From Nonomuraea deserti (GTDB lineage: Bacteria; Actinomycetota; Actinomycetes; Streptosporangiales; Streptosporangiaceae), in contig NZ_SMKO01000012.1 of NCBI RefSeq assembly GCF_004348685.1, forward strand, positions 50,271 through 114,270: DNA of 64,000 bases. Direction: 5' to 3'. The notes under the pieces were generated by a model. It saw only the letters and a program-made list of their open reading frames with translations. It ran no database searches and was not told the origin of the DNA. A program made the translations under genes and the position numbers. This document shows, in pieces, positions 37,356-45,960 of this stretch. The first letter of the stretch is position 1; every line of letters starts with the position of its first letter.

Positions 37356-37497
37356 GATGGTGACGGCGGGCCTGCTTGTCTGACGTGCGTAGCCCGGCCC
37401 GGTTGTCCGCCCGTGGGCATCCGCGTTCACCCCCCACCTTCGGCTCATCCGCCGCGAGAGTCTGTGGCGAAATACGCGTTGAGCCGTCCTTTACGGA

Positions 37498-38298
37498 CTA
37501 CGACCCCGGCGGGCCGTCGTAGCCGACATCGATGCCGCCGGCCAGCCAGCCGCCATCGATGGTGAGCACGCTGCCGGTGATGAACGACGCGTTCTCGCCG
37601 GCCAGGAACGCGACCAGGTTGGCGACCTCCTCGCTGCGCCCCGGCCGGCCCAGCGGAAAGCGGCTGGCGACGTCGAACTCCTCACCCATCTTCCTGGTGA
37701 GATCGTTGCTGGCGATGTAGCCCGGGCAGACGGCGTTGACCCGGATCCCGACCGGCCCCAGCTCCAGGGCGGCCGACTTGACCAGGCCGAGCACGCCGTG
37801 CTTGGACGCCGCGTACGCAGCCGACATCCGAACACCGGTGAGCCCGGCAGCCGACGAGGTGACCACGACCGACCCCCCGCCCACCTCGCGCATCGACCGG
37901 CCCGCCGCCTGCAGACCCAGCAGCACACCCCGCAGGTTCACCGCCATCGTGCGGTCCCACTCCTCCAGCGGGTAATCCAGAAGACCGCCCCAATGCCCCG
38001 TGGCGGCGTTGAGATGCGCGATGTGCACGGCCCCGTAACGGGCAACCGTCTCGCGGACCATCGCGTCGTTGTCCTCCGCCGACGCCACGTCGACCCGCAA
38101 CCCGAACGCCTCACCGCCGGCCGCCACGATCTCGCAGGCCGTCCGCTCGACCTTCTCGAGAGTACGCCCGGCGCAGCACACCCGCGCCCCCAGCGCCGCC
38201 AACGTCACCGCGGTCGCCGCCCCGATGCCGGACCCGGCCCCGGTCACGACCGCAACCTTCCCGGCCAGCGAAAACCTGCCCTGCTCCGTCATGGTCAT
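37498..38298 (-). CDS. Short-chain dehydrogenase/reductase, likely ECF41 target
   Basis: 266 residues; ATG at 38298 after AAGGAAGC. Classical SDR: nucleotide motif VVTGAGSGIGAATA (~18-31), NAAT, catalytic serine in SVVVTSSAAG and YAASK (~160-164), then PGYIASND, and the C-terminal ITGSVLTIDGGW. It is a cytoplasmic NAD(P)-dependent alcohol/ketone oxidoreductase; substrate unknown. It follows the ECF41 sigma gene but has its own candidate ECF41 promoter at 38322-38348. SDRs and carboxymuconolactone decarboxylases are the known partner genes of ECF41 sigma factors. Confidence 0.92.
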   Translation of the reverse strand: MTMTEQGRFSLAGKVAVVTGAGSGIGAATAVTLAALGARVCCAGRTLEKVERTACEIVAAGGEAFGLRVDVASAEDNDAMVRETVARYGAVHIAHLNAATGHWGGLLDYPLEEWDRTMAVNLRGVLLGLQAAGRSMREVGGGSVVVTSSAAGLTGVRMSAAYAASKHGVLGLVKSAALELGPVGIRVNAVCPGYIASNDLTRKMGEEFDVASRFPLGRPGRSEEVANLVAFLAGENASFITGSVLTIDGGWLAGGIDVGYDGPPGS

Positions 38299-38321
38299 CG
38301 GTTGCTTCCTTTCGAACACGA

Positions 38322-38348
38322 GACGTCAACGACTCGCCCCTGGTGACG
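38322..38348 (-). promoter_or_regulatory. Candidate ECF41 promoter upstream of the SDR gene
   Basis: On the minus strand CGTCACC, 16 bp, CGTC. The published ECF41 consensus is TGTCACA-N16/17-CGTC, so five of seven -35 bases and all -10 bases match with correct spacing. It lies 24-50 bp before the SDR start. Confidence 0.55.
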
Positions 38349-38355
38349 GAGCACG

Positions 38356-39291
38356 TCAGCCCGTCGTCCAGGGCCGGAGTTTGTCGGGATTCAGTACCGA
38401 CCAGATGCGCTTGATCCGTTCGCCCACGACGTCGAACGCCAGCACCACCACGGTGACGCCGTCCTGCTGGGCCACCAGACCGGGCTGACCGTTGACCGTA
38501 CGCTCCAGGATCGTCAGGCCGGGCTCCAGGCCGGCGACGGTGACGAAGGCGCGCGCGATCCGCTCGCCGCCTTCCAACGGGCGGAGCATGGCGCTGACCA
38601 GGCCGCCGCCGTCGGCGGTCCCCGTGGCGTCAGGGTCGAGCAGGCCGATGAGAGCGTCGATGTCCTTGGCTTGCCACGCCCTCTTGAAGTCCCTGACGAT
38701 CCCGGCCTGCCGGGCCGCCGGAGCAGCGGGCGGCTGAGAGGCGCGAATGCGGCGGCGGGCCAGCCAGGCCAGCTGGCGGCAGGCCGCCGGCGTACGGCCG
38801 ACGATCTCGGCCACCTCGGCGAAGGAGTAGCGGAAGACGTCGTGCAGGATGAACGCGACCCGCTCGGCCGGGGCCATCGCATCGAGCACGACGAGGAAGG
38901 CCATGTTGACCGACTCGTCGAGGGTGACCCGGTCGGCCGGGTCGGCCGTCATGCCGCCCGGCCGCCCGTCGCCCCACTCCCTGCGATCGGGCAACGGCTC
39001 CGGGATCCACTCGCCCACATAGCGCTCGCGCCGGGCCCGCGCCGAGCCGAGCAGGTCGAGGCAGATGCGGCTGGCGACCGTGGTGAACCAGGCGCCAGGC
39101 GATTCGATGGCCTCCCGCTGCCGCCGGGACATCGCGTACCAGCGGGCGTAGGTCTCCTGGACGACATCCTCAGCGTCGGCCAGCGAGCCGAGCATCCGGT
39201 AGGCCAGATTGATCAGCTGACGCCGCTCGCTCACGATCGCGCTCAGCCCCGGATCGAACCGGCCGTCATCTGGATCGGACGGGGTGCTCAT
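38356..39291 (-). CDS. ECF41/SigJ-type RNA polymerase sigma factor with SnoaL-like C-terminus
   Basis: 311 residues. Region 2: RRQLINLAYRMLGSLADAED followed by VVQETYARWYAMSRRQREAI. Region 4: APAERVAFILHDVFRYSFAE followed by VAEIVGRTPAACRQLAWLAR. The final ~100 residues, FKRAWQAKDIDALIGLLDPD through FDVVGERIKRIWSVLNPDK, form the SnoaL/NTF2-like domain that in ECF41 proteins replaces a separate anti-sigma factor and controls activity. It sits between a carboxymuconolactone decarboxylase gene (49 bp upstream, same strand) and an SDR gene, the genomic context described for ECF41. Confidence 0.93.
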   Translation of the reverse strand: MSTPSDPDDGRFDPGLSAIVSERRQLINLAYRMLGSLADAEDVVQETYARWYAMSRRQREAIESPGAWFTTVASRICLDLLGSARARRERYVGEWIPEPLPDRREWGDGRPGGMTADPADRVTLDESVNMAFLVVLDAMAPAERVAFILHDVFRYSFAEVAEIVGRTPAACRQLAWLARRRIRASQPPAAPAARQAGIVRDFKRAWQAKDIDALIGLLDPDATGTADGGGLVSAMLRPLEGGERIARAFVTVAGLEPGLTILERTVNGQPGLVAQQDGVTVVVLAFDVVGERIKRIWSVLNPDKLRPWTTG

Positions 39292-39340
39292 GACGTCGCC
39301 GACTCCCTTGCTCGCAACCGCCCTCGCCGGGACAGCGCCC

Positions 39341-39814
39341 CTATCCGTGCTGGCCGGGCTGGTAGGCGCCGGCGGGCTGCTGGGTGATGATGTTCAGCCG
39401 GTTGACGGTGTTCATGATGGCGACGAGGGACACCAGGGCGGCGAGCTGGTCCTCGTCGTAGTGCTTGGCGGCGTTCGCCCAGGCCTCGTCGGTGACGCCG
39501 CCGGCCGCGTCGGCGACGCGGGTGCCCTGCTCGGCCAGCTCCAGCGCGGCCCGCTCGGCGTCGGTGAAGACCGTCGCCTCCCGCCACGCCGCGACCAGGT
39601 TGAGACGCACCGAGGTCTCCCCGCGGTGCGCGGCCTCCTTGGTGTGCATGTCGACGCAGACGCTGCAGCCGTTGATCTGGCTGACACGCAGCGCCACCAG
39701 CTCCTGCGTCGCGGCGGGCAGAGCCGAATCGTTCACGACCTTGCCCGCGGACAGGATGTGCTTCAGGAGCTTCGCCGCGATGGGGCTGCCGACGAAGTCG
39801 AGACGGGAGTTCAT
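39341..39814 (-). CDS. Carboxymuconolactone decarboxylase/AhpD-like protein, likely ECF41 target
   Basis: 157 residues; ATG directly after AAGGAGAACAGC. The CxxC-H active-site pattern is INGCSVCVDMHTKEA (~48-62), preceded by PAATQELVALRVSQ. Other family blocks are WREATVFTDAERAALELAEQ and VSLVAIMNTVNRLNI. AhpD-like proteins are alkylhydroperoxidase-type disulfide reductants. It is first in a likely operon with the ECF41 sigma gene, and a candidate ECF41 promoter lies 39-65 bp upstream. Confidence 0.92.
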   Translation of the reverse strand: MNSRLDFVGSPIAAKLLKHILSAGKVVNDSALPAATQELVALRVSQINGCSVCVDMHTKEAAHRGETSVRLNLVAAWREATVFTDAERAALELAEQGTRVADAAGGVTDEAWANAAKHYDEDQLAALVSLVAIMNTVNRLNIITQQPAGAYQPGQHG

Positions 39815-39852
39815 GCTGTTCTCCTTGCCGTGTTGGCTGTTACACCCCCACC

Positions 39853-39879
39853 GACGAAGCAGTCCGGCGAGATGTCACG
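39853..39879 (-). promoter_or_regulatory. Candidate ECF41 promoter upstream of the carboxymuconolactone decarboxylase gene
   Basis: On the minus strand CGTGACA, 16 bp, CGTC. Five of seven -35 bases match TGTCACA, the -10 is perfect and the spacing is the same as at 38322-38348. Confidence 0.55.
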
Positions 39880-39979
39880 GCCGACCGGATGTGACCTGCG
39901 TCTCCCACCCATGCCGCTGCGGGCCCGGCCCTGTCACCGTCGATGCGGCCGCTCGCGGCCGCATCGCGATCCGGAGAGG

Positions 39980-40645
39980 TCAGCCGGCGTCGCACGCCGT
40001 GGTGGCGGCATCGCCGGCGACGGGGTGCGGGCAGCAGGCGTCCCCGCGCCAGGCTTCGCGGCCTTCCTTGACCGCGACGGCGGCGATCGCCAGCGCGGCG
40101 AGCGGGTCGGCCCAGGACCAGCCGAGCAGGCTGTTGAGCGCCAGGCCCGCCAGCAACACCGCCGACAGGTAGGTGCACAGCAGGGTCTGCCTGGAGTCGG
40201 CCACCGCGGAGGCGGACCCGAGTTCGCGGCCGGCGTGGCGCTGCGCGTACGACAGGAACGGCATGATCACGAGCGAGAGGGCGGCCAGGATCAGGCCGGG
40301 GGTGGAGTGCCCGGCCTCGCCGACGCCCAGCAGCGCCCGGACGGCGTCGAAGGTGACGTAGGCGGCCAGGGCGAAGAACGAGAGCGCGATGACGCGCAGC
40401 GCTGTCTTCTCCCGTGCCTCGTGGTCGGTGGCGGAGAACTGCCAGGCGACCGCGGCGGCCGAGGCGACTTCGACGACGGAGTCGAGGCCGAACCCGATCA
40501 GCGCGGCCGAGGAGGCGATGCTGCCGGCGGTGATGGCCACGGCGGCTTCGATCACGTTGTAGGTGATGGTGGCTGCGACCAGCAGCCGGATGCGGCGCCG
40601 CAGTGACGCCCGCCGGTCAGGGGTGGGCAGGTTGAGCGCCGTCAT
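39980..40645 (-). CDS. Cation diffusion facilitator-type metal transporter
   Basis: 221 residues with six hydrophobic segments. The first metal-site helix carries GFGLDSVVEVASA (~52-64) and the later one has SASAVADSRQTLLCTYLSAV (~145-165), corresponding to the CDF HxxxD/DxxxD positions, here with a non-canonical first residue. The C-terminal cytoplasmic domain is nearly absent, replaced by CCPHPVAGDAATTACDAG, a Cys/His tail that might bind metal. It starts inside the ArsR stop codon (ATGA), so this is a sensor-exporter pair, probably for zinc, cadmium, nickel or cobalt. Confidence 0.87.
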   Translation of the reverse strand: MTALNLPTPDRRASLRRRIRLLVAATITYNVIEAAVAITAGSIASSAALIGFGLDSVVEVASAAAVAWQFSATDHEAREKTALRVIALSFFALAAYVTFDAVRALLGVGEAGHSTPGLILAALSLVIMPFLSYAQRHAGRELGSASAVADSRQTLLCTYLSAVLLAGLALNSLLGWSWADPLAALAIAAVAVKEGREAWRGDACCPHPVAGDAATTACDAG

Positions 40646-41028
40646 GCCATGACGTCCCCTGCATCGAGCGCGGCGCCGGGAGCGGGGCAGAGCGTCACCG
40701 CGTGGCCGGTGGCTGCCAGCAACTGCTCGGCCGAGGCCAGCAGGTCCATCAGCTCGGGCCGGGTCAGGGAGTAGAACGACTGCCGCCCTTCGGGGCGGTA
40801 GTCGATCAGGCCGCAGTCACGCAGGCAGGCCAGGTGCTTGGACACCGTGGACTGCGCCAGCCCGAGCTCGGCGGTCAGGTCGACCACGCGGGCCTCGCCG
40901 CGGGCGAGTCGGGCCACGATGCGCAGCCGGGTTTCGTCGGCCAGGGAGTGGAACAGCGCGGCCGCCGGGGGGACGCCGGCGGCGATGTCGGCGCTGACGC
41001 ACAGGTCGGATATCCGATTGATCGCCAT
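40642..41028 (-). CDS. ArsR/SmtB family metalloregulator
   Basis: 128 residues from ATG at 41028. The winged helix is clear: AALFHSLADETRLRIVARLA, ARVVDLTAELGLAQSTVSKH (~49-68), LACLRDCGLIDYRPEGRQSF. Candidate metal ligands are the N-terminal SDLCVSAD cysteine and the C-terminal HAVTLCPAPG. The start codon lies inside a perfect 16-bp palindrome, so binding would block its own transcription and that of the coupled CDF gene. Confidence 0.9.
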   Translation of the reverse strand: MAINRISDLCVSADIAAGVPPAAALFHSLADETRLRIVARLARGEARVVDLTAELGLAQSTVSKHLACLRDCGLIDYRPEGRQSFYSLTRPELMDLLASAEQLLAATGHAVTLCPAPGAALDAGDVMA

Positions 41029-41036
41029 ATGGCGAT
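41021..41036. promoter_or_regulatory. ArsR operator, perfect 16-bp palindrome over the start codon
   Basis: ATCGCCATATGGCGAT includes the arsR ATG (41026-41028). Flanking GATATC blocks occur on both sides (41009-41014 and 41037-41042). The arrangement implies tight autoregulation and a very short or absent leader. Confidence 0.7.
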
Positions 41037-41209
41037 GATATCCCGGAACCGTCGAAGCCGTAACATCCAGAATGTTCCAGGACGCGTACAGCTCGCTCGA
41101 CCCGCACATGCGAGTGGAGACCCCGGCCCCCGCGCTCGACGCGCTCGACGCGCTCAGCGTGGCAGGTGGAACGGACGGCGCCGTCGCGGCGGTTCAGTCG
41201 GCGGATCGC

Positions 41210-41690
41210 CGCAGGGCGGAGTGGAAGCGCGTGGCCAGATGGATGACGGCCGTTTCGCGGCGGCGTTATCCAGGGGCTGCTGGTTGACCTCGTTGCATCG
41301 GTATTCGAGTTCGACGAAGCGGTTGCCGATCAGGGTGTAGACCGAGGCTTGTCGCCCTGGCGTTCGTACCAGGCGACCCTGGAGTCGAACCTCTTCCTCG
41401 CCTCCGCCTGGCCGTCGGGGAACTCCTCGACGGAGAGGGTGAGCGGACCGTCGCTGCTGGGGTCGAGGTGCCAGAGGCACTCCGCGTCCTGCCGGAAGCG
41501 GTTCCCCTACCGAGAACGCTCGGCTCATCGATGTGGCGCCGCAGGAGGGCGGCGATCTCGGAGGCCGGGAGGATCCCGCAGCCGGCGGTGCGCGTCACGG
41601 CCGCGGAGTCCTCGGCCATCTCCGCGGCGATCAGAGTGGCCACCTGGTTCGCGCCGTTCAGCACGTCGTCTTCGAGACAAGTGATCACGC
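41210..41690 (-). pseudogene. Frameshifted lipoprotein-like gene (DUF3558-like), decayed
   Basis: Three consecutive pieces in three different frames read like one protein: LEDDVLNGANQVATLIAAEM with DSAAVTRTAGCGILPASEIA (about 41690-41530), then CLWHLDPSSDGPLTLSVEEF with ARKRFDSRVAWYERQGDKP (about 41470-41355), then VYTLIGNRFVELEYRCNEVN (about 41345-41285). The order cysteine-leucine, ...W.L..., final GNRFVELEY resembles actinomycete DUF3558-type secreted lipoproteins. The start and signal peptide are not found. At least two frameshifts are needed, so it is dead. The rest of this 767-bp gap holds the promoter of the gene at 41796. Confidence 0.5.
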
Positions 41691-41795
41691 TTGGGCCGCA
41701 CATCAGACGCCAAACCGATATGGGAACGGTCCAAGAAGACCTACTGCCATCAATACGATCGATCCAGATCATGCCTCTCACCCAGGAGTGTCCCT

Positions 41796-42269
41796 GTGCG
41801 TATCGGATCTCTGCTGACTGCCGCCGCCCTGTTAGCCACGTCCGCGGCCGTCGCCTCCCAGCCCGCGTACGCGGCCGGCCCCGCCATCCAGATCACCAAG
41901 ATCTACTACGACTCGCCGGGTTCGCCGGACTTCGGTGCGAACAGCAGCCTGAACGGCGAGTACGTGCAGATCAAGAACACCACCAGGAAGCCCGTCACCA
42001 TCACCGGCTGGACCCTCCGGGACCGGACGAAGCGGTCAGACCACGTCTACACCTTCAGCAGGTTCACCCTCAGGGCCGGTAAAACGGTCACCCTGCGGAC
42101 CGGCAGGGGCAGGAGCACCGCCACCACCCGCTACTGGGGCAGGAGCGGGGGAACCCTGGCCTACATCTGGAACCAGACCAGCGACACCGCCTACCTGCGG
42201 AACGCGTCCGGGAAGCTGGTCGACTCGTGTTCGTACAACTCGACACGGCAGGCCTACAGAATCTGCTGA
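41796..42269 (+). CDS. Secreted lamin-tail (LTD) domain protein
   Basis: 157 residues from GTG at 41796, nine bases after AGGAG. Signal peptide MRIGSLLTAAALLATSAAVASQPAYA. The mature part is one lamin-tail domain: IQITKIYYDSPGSPD at the start, LNGEYVQIKNTTRKPVTITG, then WTLRDRTKRSDHVYTFSRFT, AGKTVTLRTGRG, LAYIWNQTSDTAYLRNASGK and a final cysteine pair (DSCSY, YRIC). LTD domains occur in many secreted or surface proteins; the role here is unknown. The gap to the carotenoid cluster (42270-42551) contains no supported gene. Confidence 0.87.
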   Translation: MRIGSLLTAAALLATSAAVASQPAYAAGPAIQITKIYYDSPGSPDFGANSSLNGEYVQIKNTTRKPVTITGWTLRDRTKRSDHVYTFSRFTLRAGKTVTLRTGRGRSTATTRYWGRSGGTLAYIWNQTSDTAYLRNASGKLVDSCSYNSTRQAYRIC

Positions 42270-42551
42270 TCTGACCCCCTGCCCGGAAGGGCGCAAGGCG
42301 CGGCGTGCCGACGGTGCCCCGTTCGGCGTCGGGCATCTCGTCGAGGTCCTCGACGGCCGGTCCGCTGGTGAACGTCGACGCGTCCGTGCGCAGCATCGTC
42401 ACCTGGCTCGACAGGAACACCTGAGGCTGTGGGCGTGTCCTGTTTGGGAACCGGTGTCCGGTGGTTACCGTGAAGATGCGTTCCGGACCGTGTGCAGTCG
42501 GGTCCGCTCCTCCTGCGAATGCTTTGTACGGCGACAGAAGGAGCTGCGTGC

Positions 42552-43598
42552 ATGGACACGGTGACCTCGCAGGCCGGCCAGGTGCGCGAGCTGATCGACC
42601 GGCACCTGGCGCGCCTGCTGGACGAGCAGGTGGGGCGGCTCGACTTCCTGGACGGCCCGGACGTCGACCTCGTACGCGAGTTCCTGGTGGCGTTCGTCCT
42701 GGAGGGCGGCAAGAGGTTGCGGCCCGCGTTCGTCTACTGGGGGTACCGGGCCGCCGGTGGCGGGCGGCCTGAGGAGGTGCTGCCCGCGGCGTGCGCCATG
42801 GAGCTCGTCCACGCCGCGGCGCTGCTGCTCGACGACGTGATGGACGAGGCGGGCACGCGGCGCGGCCGGCCGGCGGCACACGTGGCGCTGGCCGGCCTGC
42901 ACCGGCGATCGGGACGGCGGGGCGACGCCGGCCGGTTCGGGGAGTCGGCTGCGACCCTGCTGGCGCTGCTGGCCCTGAGCTGGGCCGATGCGGTCCTGCT
43001 CGAGACGGGTCCGCGGCTGGAGGCCGCGCTCGACGTCCTCACCCGGCTGCGCGTGGAAGCGATCGGCGGGCAGTACCTCGACCTGGCCCGCACGCCCGGC
43101 ACCCGGGCCGGCGACGAGGAGGCCCGGCTCATCTCCCTCTACAAGTCGGGCAAGTACACCGTGGAGCGGCCCCTGCACCTCGGGCACGCCGTCGCGGGCG
43201 GCTGCCCGCGGACGCTCCGGCTGCTGAGCGCGTACGCGCTGCCGCTGGGGGAGGCGTTCCAGATCAGGGACGACATCAGCGGCGTGTTCGGCGACCCGGC
43301 GAAAACCGGCAAGCCCGCCGGGGCCGACCTGCTCCAAGGCAAGGCGACCTACCTGCTCGCCGCCGCCCGCCGGCGGACCGGGAGCCCGATCCTGGACGAC
43401 GTCACCGATCAGCGCGGCGTGGCGGCGGCGCGCGCCCTGATCGTCGACTGCGGCGCGCTGGACGCGGCGGAGCGACGCATCGCCGCTCTCGCCGGCGAGG
43501 CGGTCGCGGCGTTGGACCGGCCGCCCGGCATCCCGCCCGAGGCCAGGCAGGCTCTGGTCGAGCTGGCGACCCTGTGCGCCGCGGGAGCCCCCGAATGA
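42552..43598 (+). CDS. crtE: Polyprenyl diphosphate synthase (geranylgeranyl diphosphate synthase-like)
   Basis: 348 residues; ATG at 42552 behind AAGGAG. The isoprenyl synthase motifs are present: GGKRLRP (~52-58), first aspartate-rich motif LLLDDVMDEAGTRRG (~91-105) and second motif FQIRDDISGVFGD (~236-248), with KSGKYTVERP and GADLLQGKATYLL between and after. It condenses farnesyl or dimethylallyl diphosphate with isopentenyl diphosphate to give C20 diphosphate for carotenoid synthesis. It leads the plus-strand cluster and its stop overlaps the crtI start (ATGA). Product chain length C20 is inferred from context. Confidence 0.92.
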   Translation: MDTVTSQAGQVRELIDRHLARLLDEQVGRLDFLDGPDVDLVREFLVAFVLEGGKRLRPAFVYWGYRAAGGGRPEEVLPAACAMELVHAAALLLDDVMDEAGTRRGRPAAHVALAGLHRRSGRRGDAGRFGESAATLLALLALSWADAVLLETGPRLEAALDVLTRLRVEAIGGQYLDLARTPGTRAGDEEARLISLYKSGKYTVERPLHLGHAVAGGCPRTLRLLSAYALPLGEAFQIRDDISGVFGDPAKTGKPAGADLLQGKATYLLAAARRRTGSPILDDVTDQRGVAAARALIVDCGALDAAERRIAALAGEAVAALDRPPGIPPEARQALVELATLCAAGAPE

Positions 43599-45064
43599 GC
43601 CCTCGGACGAGCCCTGTCGTGGTCGTCGGAGCGGGCCTGGGCGGCCTGGCGGCAGCCGTCCACCTGGCCGCGGCCGGCCGGGAGGTCACCGTGGTCGAGG
43701 CTCTCGACGAGCCCGGGGGGTGCTGCGGCACCGCCCGCGTCGGGGCGTACCGTTTCGACACCGGCCCGTCCGTGCTGACCATGCCCGGCGTGCTCGCCGA
43801 GGTCTTCGGTGCGGCAGGGGAGGAGCTGCGGCGCTGGTTGCCGCTGCGCCGCCTCGAACCGTCGTACCGGCTCGTCTTCGACGACGGGTCGCGACTGGAC
43901 GTGCTGCCGGAGCGCGAGGCGATGGCCGAGCAGGTGCGGACGGTGTGCGGGCCCGCGGAGGCGGCGCGCTACGAGCGCTACCGGCGGCTGCTCGACGAGC
44001 TCTTCCGGATCGAGTGGCCGACGTTCATCGACGCCGACATGACCAGGTTGCGCGGCCTGGCACGGCCGGCCGCGCTGCTCCGGCTGGCCGCCCTGGGCGG
44101 CTTCCGCCGGCTGGATCGGCTGGCGGCCCGCCATCTGACGGACCCGCGGCTGATCAAGGCGCACACGTTCCAGGCGCTGTACGTGGGCCTGTCGCCGCGG
44201 CACGCGCTGGGCATCTACGCCGTGATCGCGCACATGGACACCGTCGGCGGCGTGTTCTTCCCCGAGCGCGGCGGCATGCATGCGATACCGGCCGCCATGG
44301 CGGCCCTGCTGGAGAAGCTGGGCGCGGGCATCCGCTACGGCGTGCGCGCTTCCAAGGTCGAGACGGACGGCGGCGGCGTCACCGGAGTCCTGCTCGCCGA
44401 CGGCGGACGGCTGCCCGCCACGCAGGTGGTCGTGGCCTGCGACCGGCTGGCGGCCCGGAGGCTGCTGCCCGCCCGGGCGGACGATTGGCGGCTGCGCCGT
44501 CCCCGCCACTCCCCTTCCTGCCTGGTGATGCACGCCGGCCTGGACCGCCCGCCGGCCGATCAGGCGCACCACACGCTGCACTTCGGCCGCGCCTGGCGGG
44601 AGACGTTCACCGCGTTGGCGGCGGGCCGGCCGCAGCCGGACCCGAGCCTGCTGGTCACCTGTCCCGAGCCGGACGGCGAAGCGGCGCCCGACGGGCACGC
44701 CACGCTCAGCGTCCTCGAACCTGCGCCCAACCTGCGGCGTGCCGCCGACTGGGACCGGCTGCGCCCGGAAATGGAGGCGCGGCTGCTCGGCCGCCTGGCC
44801 ACGCTCGGCTACGGCGACCTCGCGGGCGCGCCCCGGATGGTGGTGGACCCGCCCGCCTGGGCGGCGCGCGGGCACAGCGCGGGCACGCCGTTCGCGCTCG
44901 ACCACCGCTTCACCCAGACGGCCTGGCTGCGCCCCTCCGCCGTCACCCGGCGGGTGCCCGGGCTGCACTTCGCCGGCATGTACACCGCGCCCGGTGTCGG
45001 GGTGCCCCCGGTGCTGATCTCCGGCCGGCTCGCCGCCGAACGCATCCTCAAGGAGGCCCGGTGA
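43595..45064 (+). CDS. crtI: Phytoene desaturase
   Basis: 489 residues. FAD dinucleotide motif VVVVGAGLGGLAAAVHLAAA (~8-27), GPSVLTMPGVL, PFQ-region LIKAHTFQALYVGLSPRHAL and FFPERGGMHAIPAAMAALLE. The C-terminal CrtI signature is LHFAGMYTAPGVGVPPVLIS (~457-476). It introduces double bonds into phytoene at the membrane, probably to lycopene. ATGA overlap with crtE and GTGA overlap with crtB give tight coupling. Confidence 0.93.
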   Translation: MSPRTSPVVVVGAGLGGLAAAVHLAAAGREVTVVEALDEPGGCCGTARVGAYRFDTGPSVLTMPGVLAEVFGAAGEELRRWLPLRRLEPSYRLVFDDGSRLDVLPEREAMAEQVRTVCGPAEAARYERYRRLLDELFRIEWPTFIDADMTRLRGLARPAALLRLAALGGFRRLDRLAARHLTDPRLIKAHTFQALYVGLSPRHALGIYAVIAHMDTVGGVFFPERGGMHAIPAAMAALLEKLGAGIRYGVRASKVETDGGGVTGVLLADGGRLPATQVVVACDRLAARRLLPARADDWRLRRPRHSPSCLVMHAGLDRPPADQAHHTLHFGRAWRETFTALAAGRPQPDPSLLVTCPEPDGEAAPDGHATLSVLEPAPNLRRAADWDRLRPEMEARLLGRLATLGYGDLAGAPRMVVDPPAWAARGHSAGTPFALDHRFTQTAWLRPSAVTRRVPGLHFAGMYTAPGVGVPPVLISGRLAAERILKEAR

Positions 45065-45960
45065 CGCTCACCGCCAGCTACGAACGGTGCCGGCGGCTCC
45101 ACGCCCGGTACGGCCGCTCCTACTACCTGGCCACCCGGCTGCTGCCGCAGTGGAAGCGGCGGCACGTGCACGCCCTGTACGGTTTCGCCCGGTACGCCGA
45201 CGAGATCGTCGACTCGTTCACCATGACCGCCGACCGGTCCCGCGCGCTCGACGCCCTGTCCTCCAGGGTCGAGGCCGGGCTCACCGGAGCCAAGCCGGAC
45301 GATCCGGTGCTGCCGGCGCTGCTGCACACCGTGAACTCCTTCGGCATCGACCACGGCGACATCGGCGCCTTCCTCGCCTCGATGCGCGCGGACCTGTCGG
45401 TGACCCGGTACGCGACCTACGACGACCTGCTCGGCTACATGGCCGGATCGGCCGCCGCCATCGGCACGATGATGCTGCCGGTGCTGGAGCCGGCGCCCGG
45501 CTGCGAGGAGGCGGCCCGCGAGCCCGCCCGCCAGCTCGGCCTGGCCTTCCAGCTCACCAACTTCCTGCGTGACGTCGGCGAGGACTTCGCCCGTGGCCGG
45601 GTCTACCTGCCGATGGAGGACCTCGACAAGTTCGGCGTCGAGCCGGGCGAGCTGGGCGCCGCCCGCACCGGACGGGCCGTACGGCAGCTGCTGGCCTTCG
45701 AGGCCGGGCGCGCCCGCGACCACTACCGCGCCGCCGCCGGCGGCATCGGCCTGCTCGTCGCCTCGTCCCGGCCGTGCGTGCGCGCCGCCGTCGATCTCTA
45801 CGGCGGCATCCTCGCCGAGATCGAGCGCGGCGGGTTCGAGGTCCTGGCCGGCCGCGTACGGGTGCCGCGCCGGCGTCAGGCGGCCGTGTTCGCCCGCCAC
45901 CTGCTGGCCTCCGCCGAGGCGGGCAGGACCGAGCGCCGCGTCCGCGTGGAGCTTCCGTGA
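45061..45960 (+). CDS. crtB: Phytoene synthase
   Basis: 299 residues from a GTG overlapping the crtI stop. The trans-isoprenyl synthase family motifs are YGFARYADEIVDSF (DxxxD, ~40-53), LGLAFQLTNFLRDVGEDFARGRVYLP (second DxxxD, ~160-185), and MRADLSVTRY between. It couples two geranylgeranyl diphosphates head to head to give phytoene. The next gene, a plsX homologue, starts inside its stop (GTGA), so the acyl-phosphate enzyme is translated with the pigment genes. Confidence 0.93.
   Translation: MTLTASYERCRRLHARYGRSYYLATRLLPQWKRRHVHALYGFARYADEIVDSFTMTADRSRALDALSSRVEAGLTGAKPDDPVLPALLHTVNSFGIDHGDIGAFLASMRADLSVTRYATYDDLLGYMAGSAAAIGTMMLPVLEPAPGCEEAAREPARQLGLAFQLTNFLRDVGEDFARGRVYLPMEDLDKFGVEPGELGAARTGRAVRQLLAFEAGRARDHYRAAAGGIGLLVASSRPCVRAAVDLYGGILAEIERGGFEVLAGRVRVPRRRQAAVFARHLLASAEAGRTERRVRVELP

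Noticed and set aside
42270..42551. Short frames before crtE on both strands
   Set aside because: Fragments such as NVDASVRSIVTWLDRNT look protein-like but are too short, lack starts and have no family I can name.
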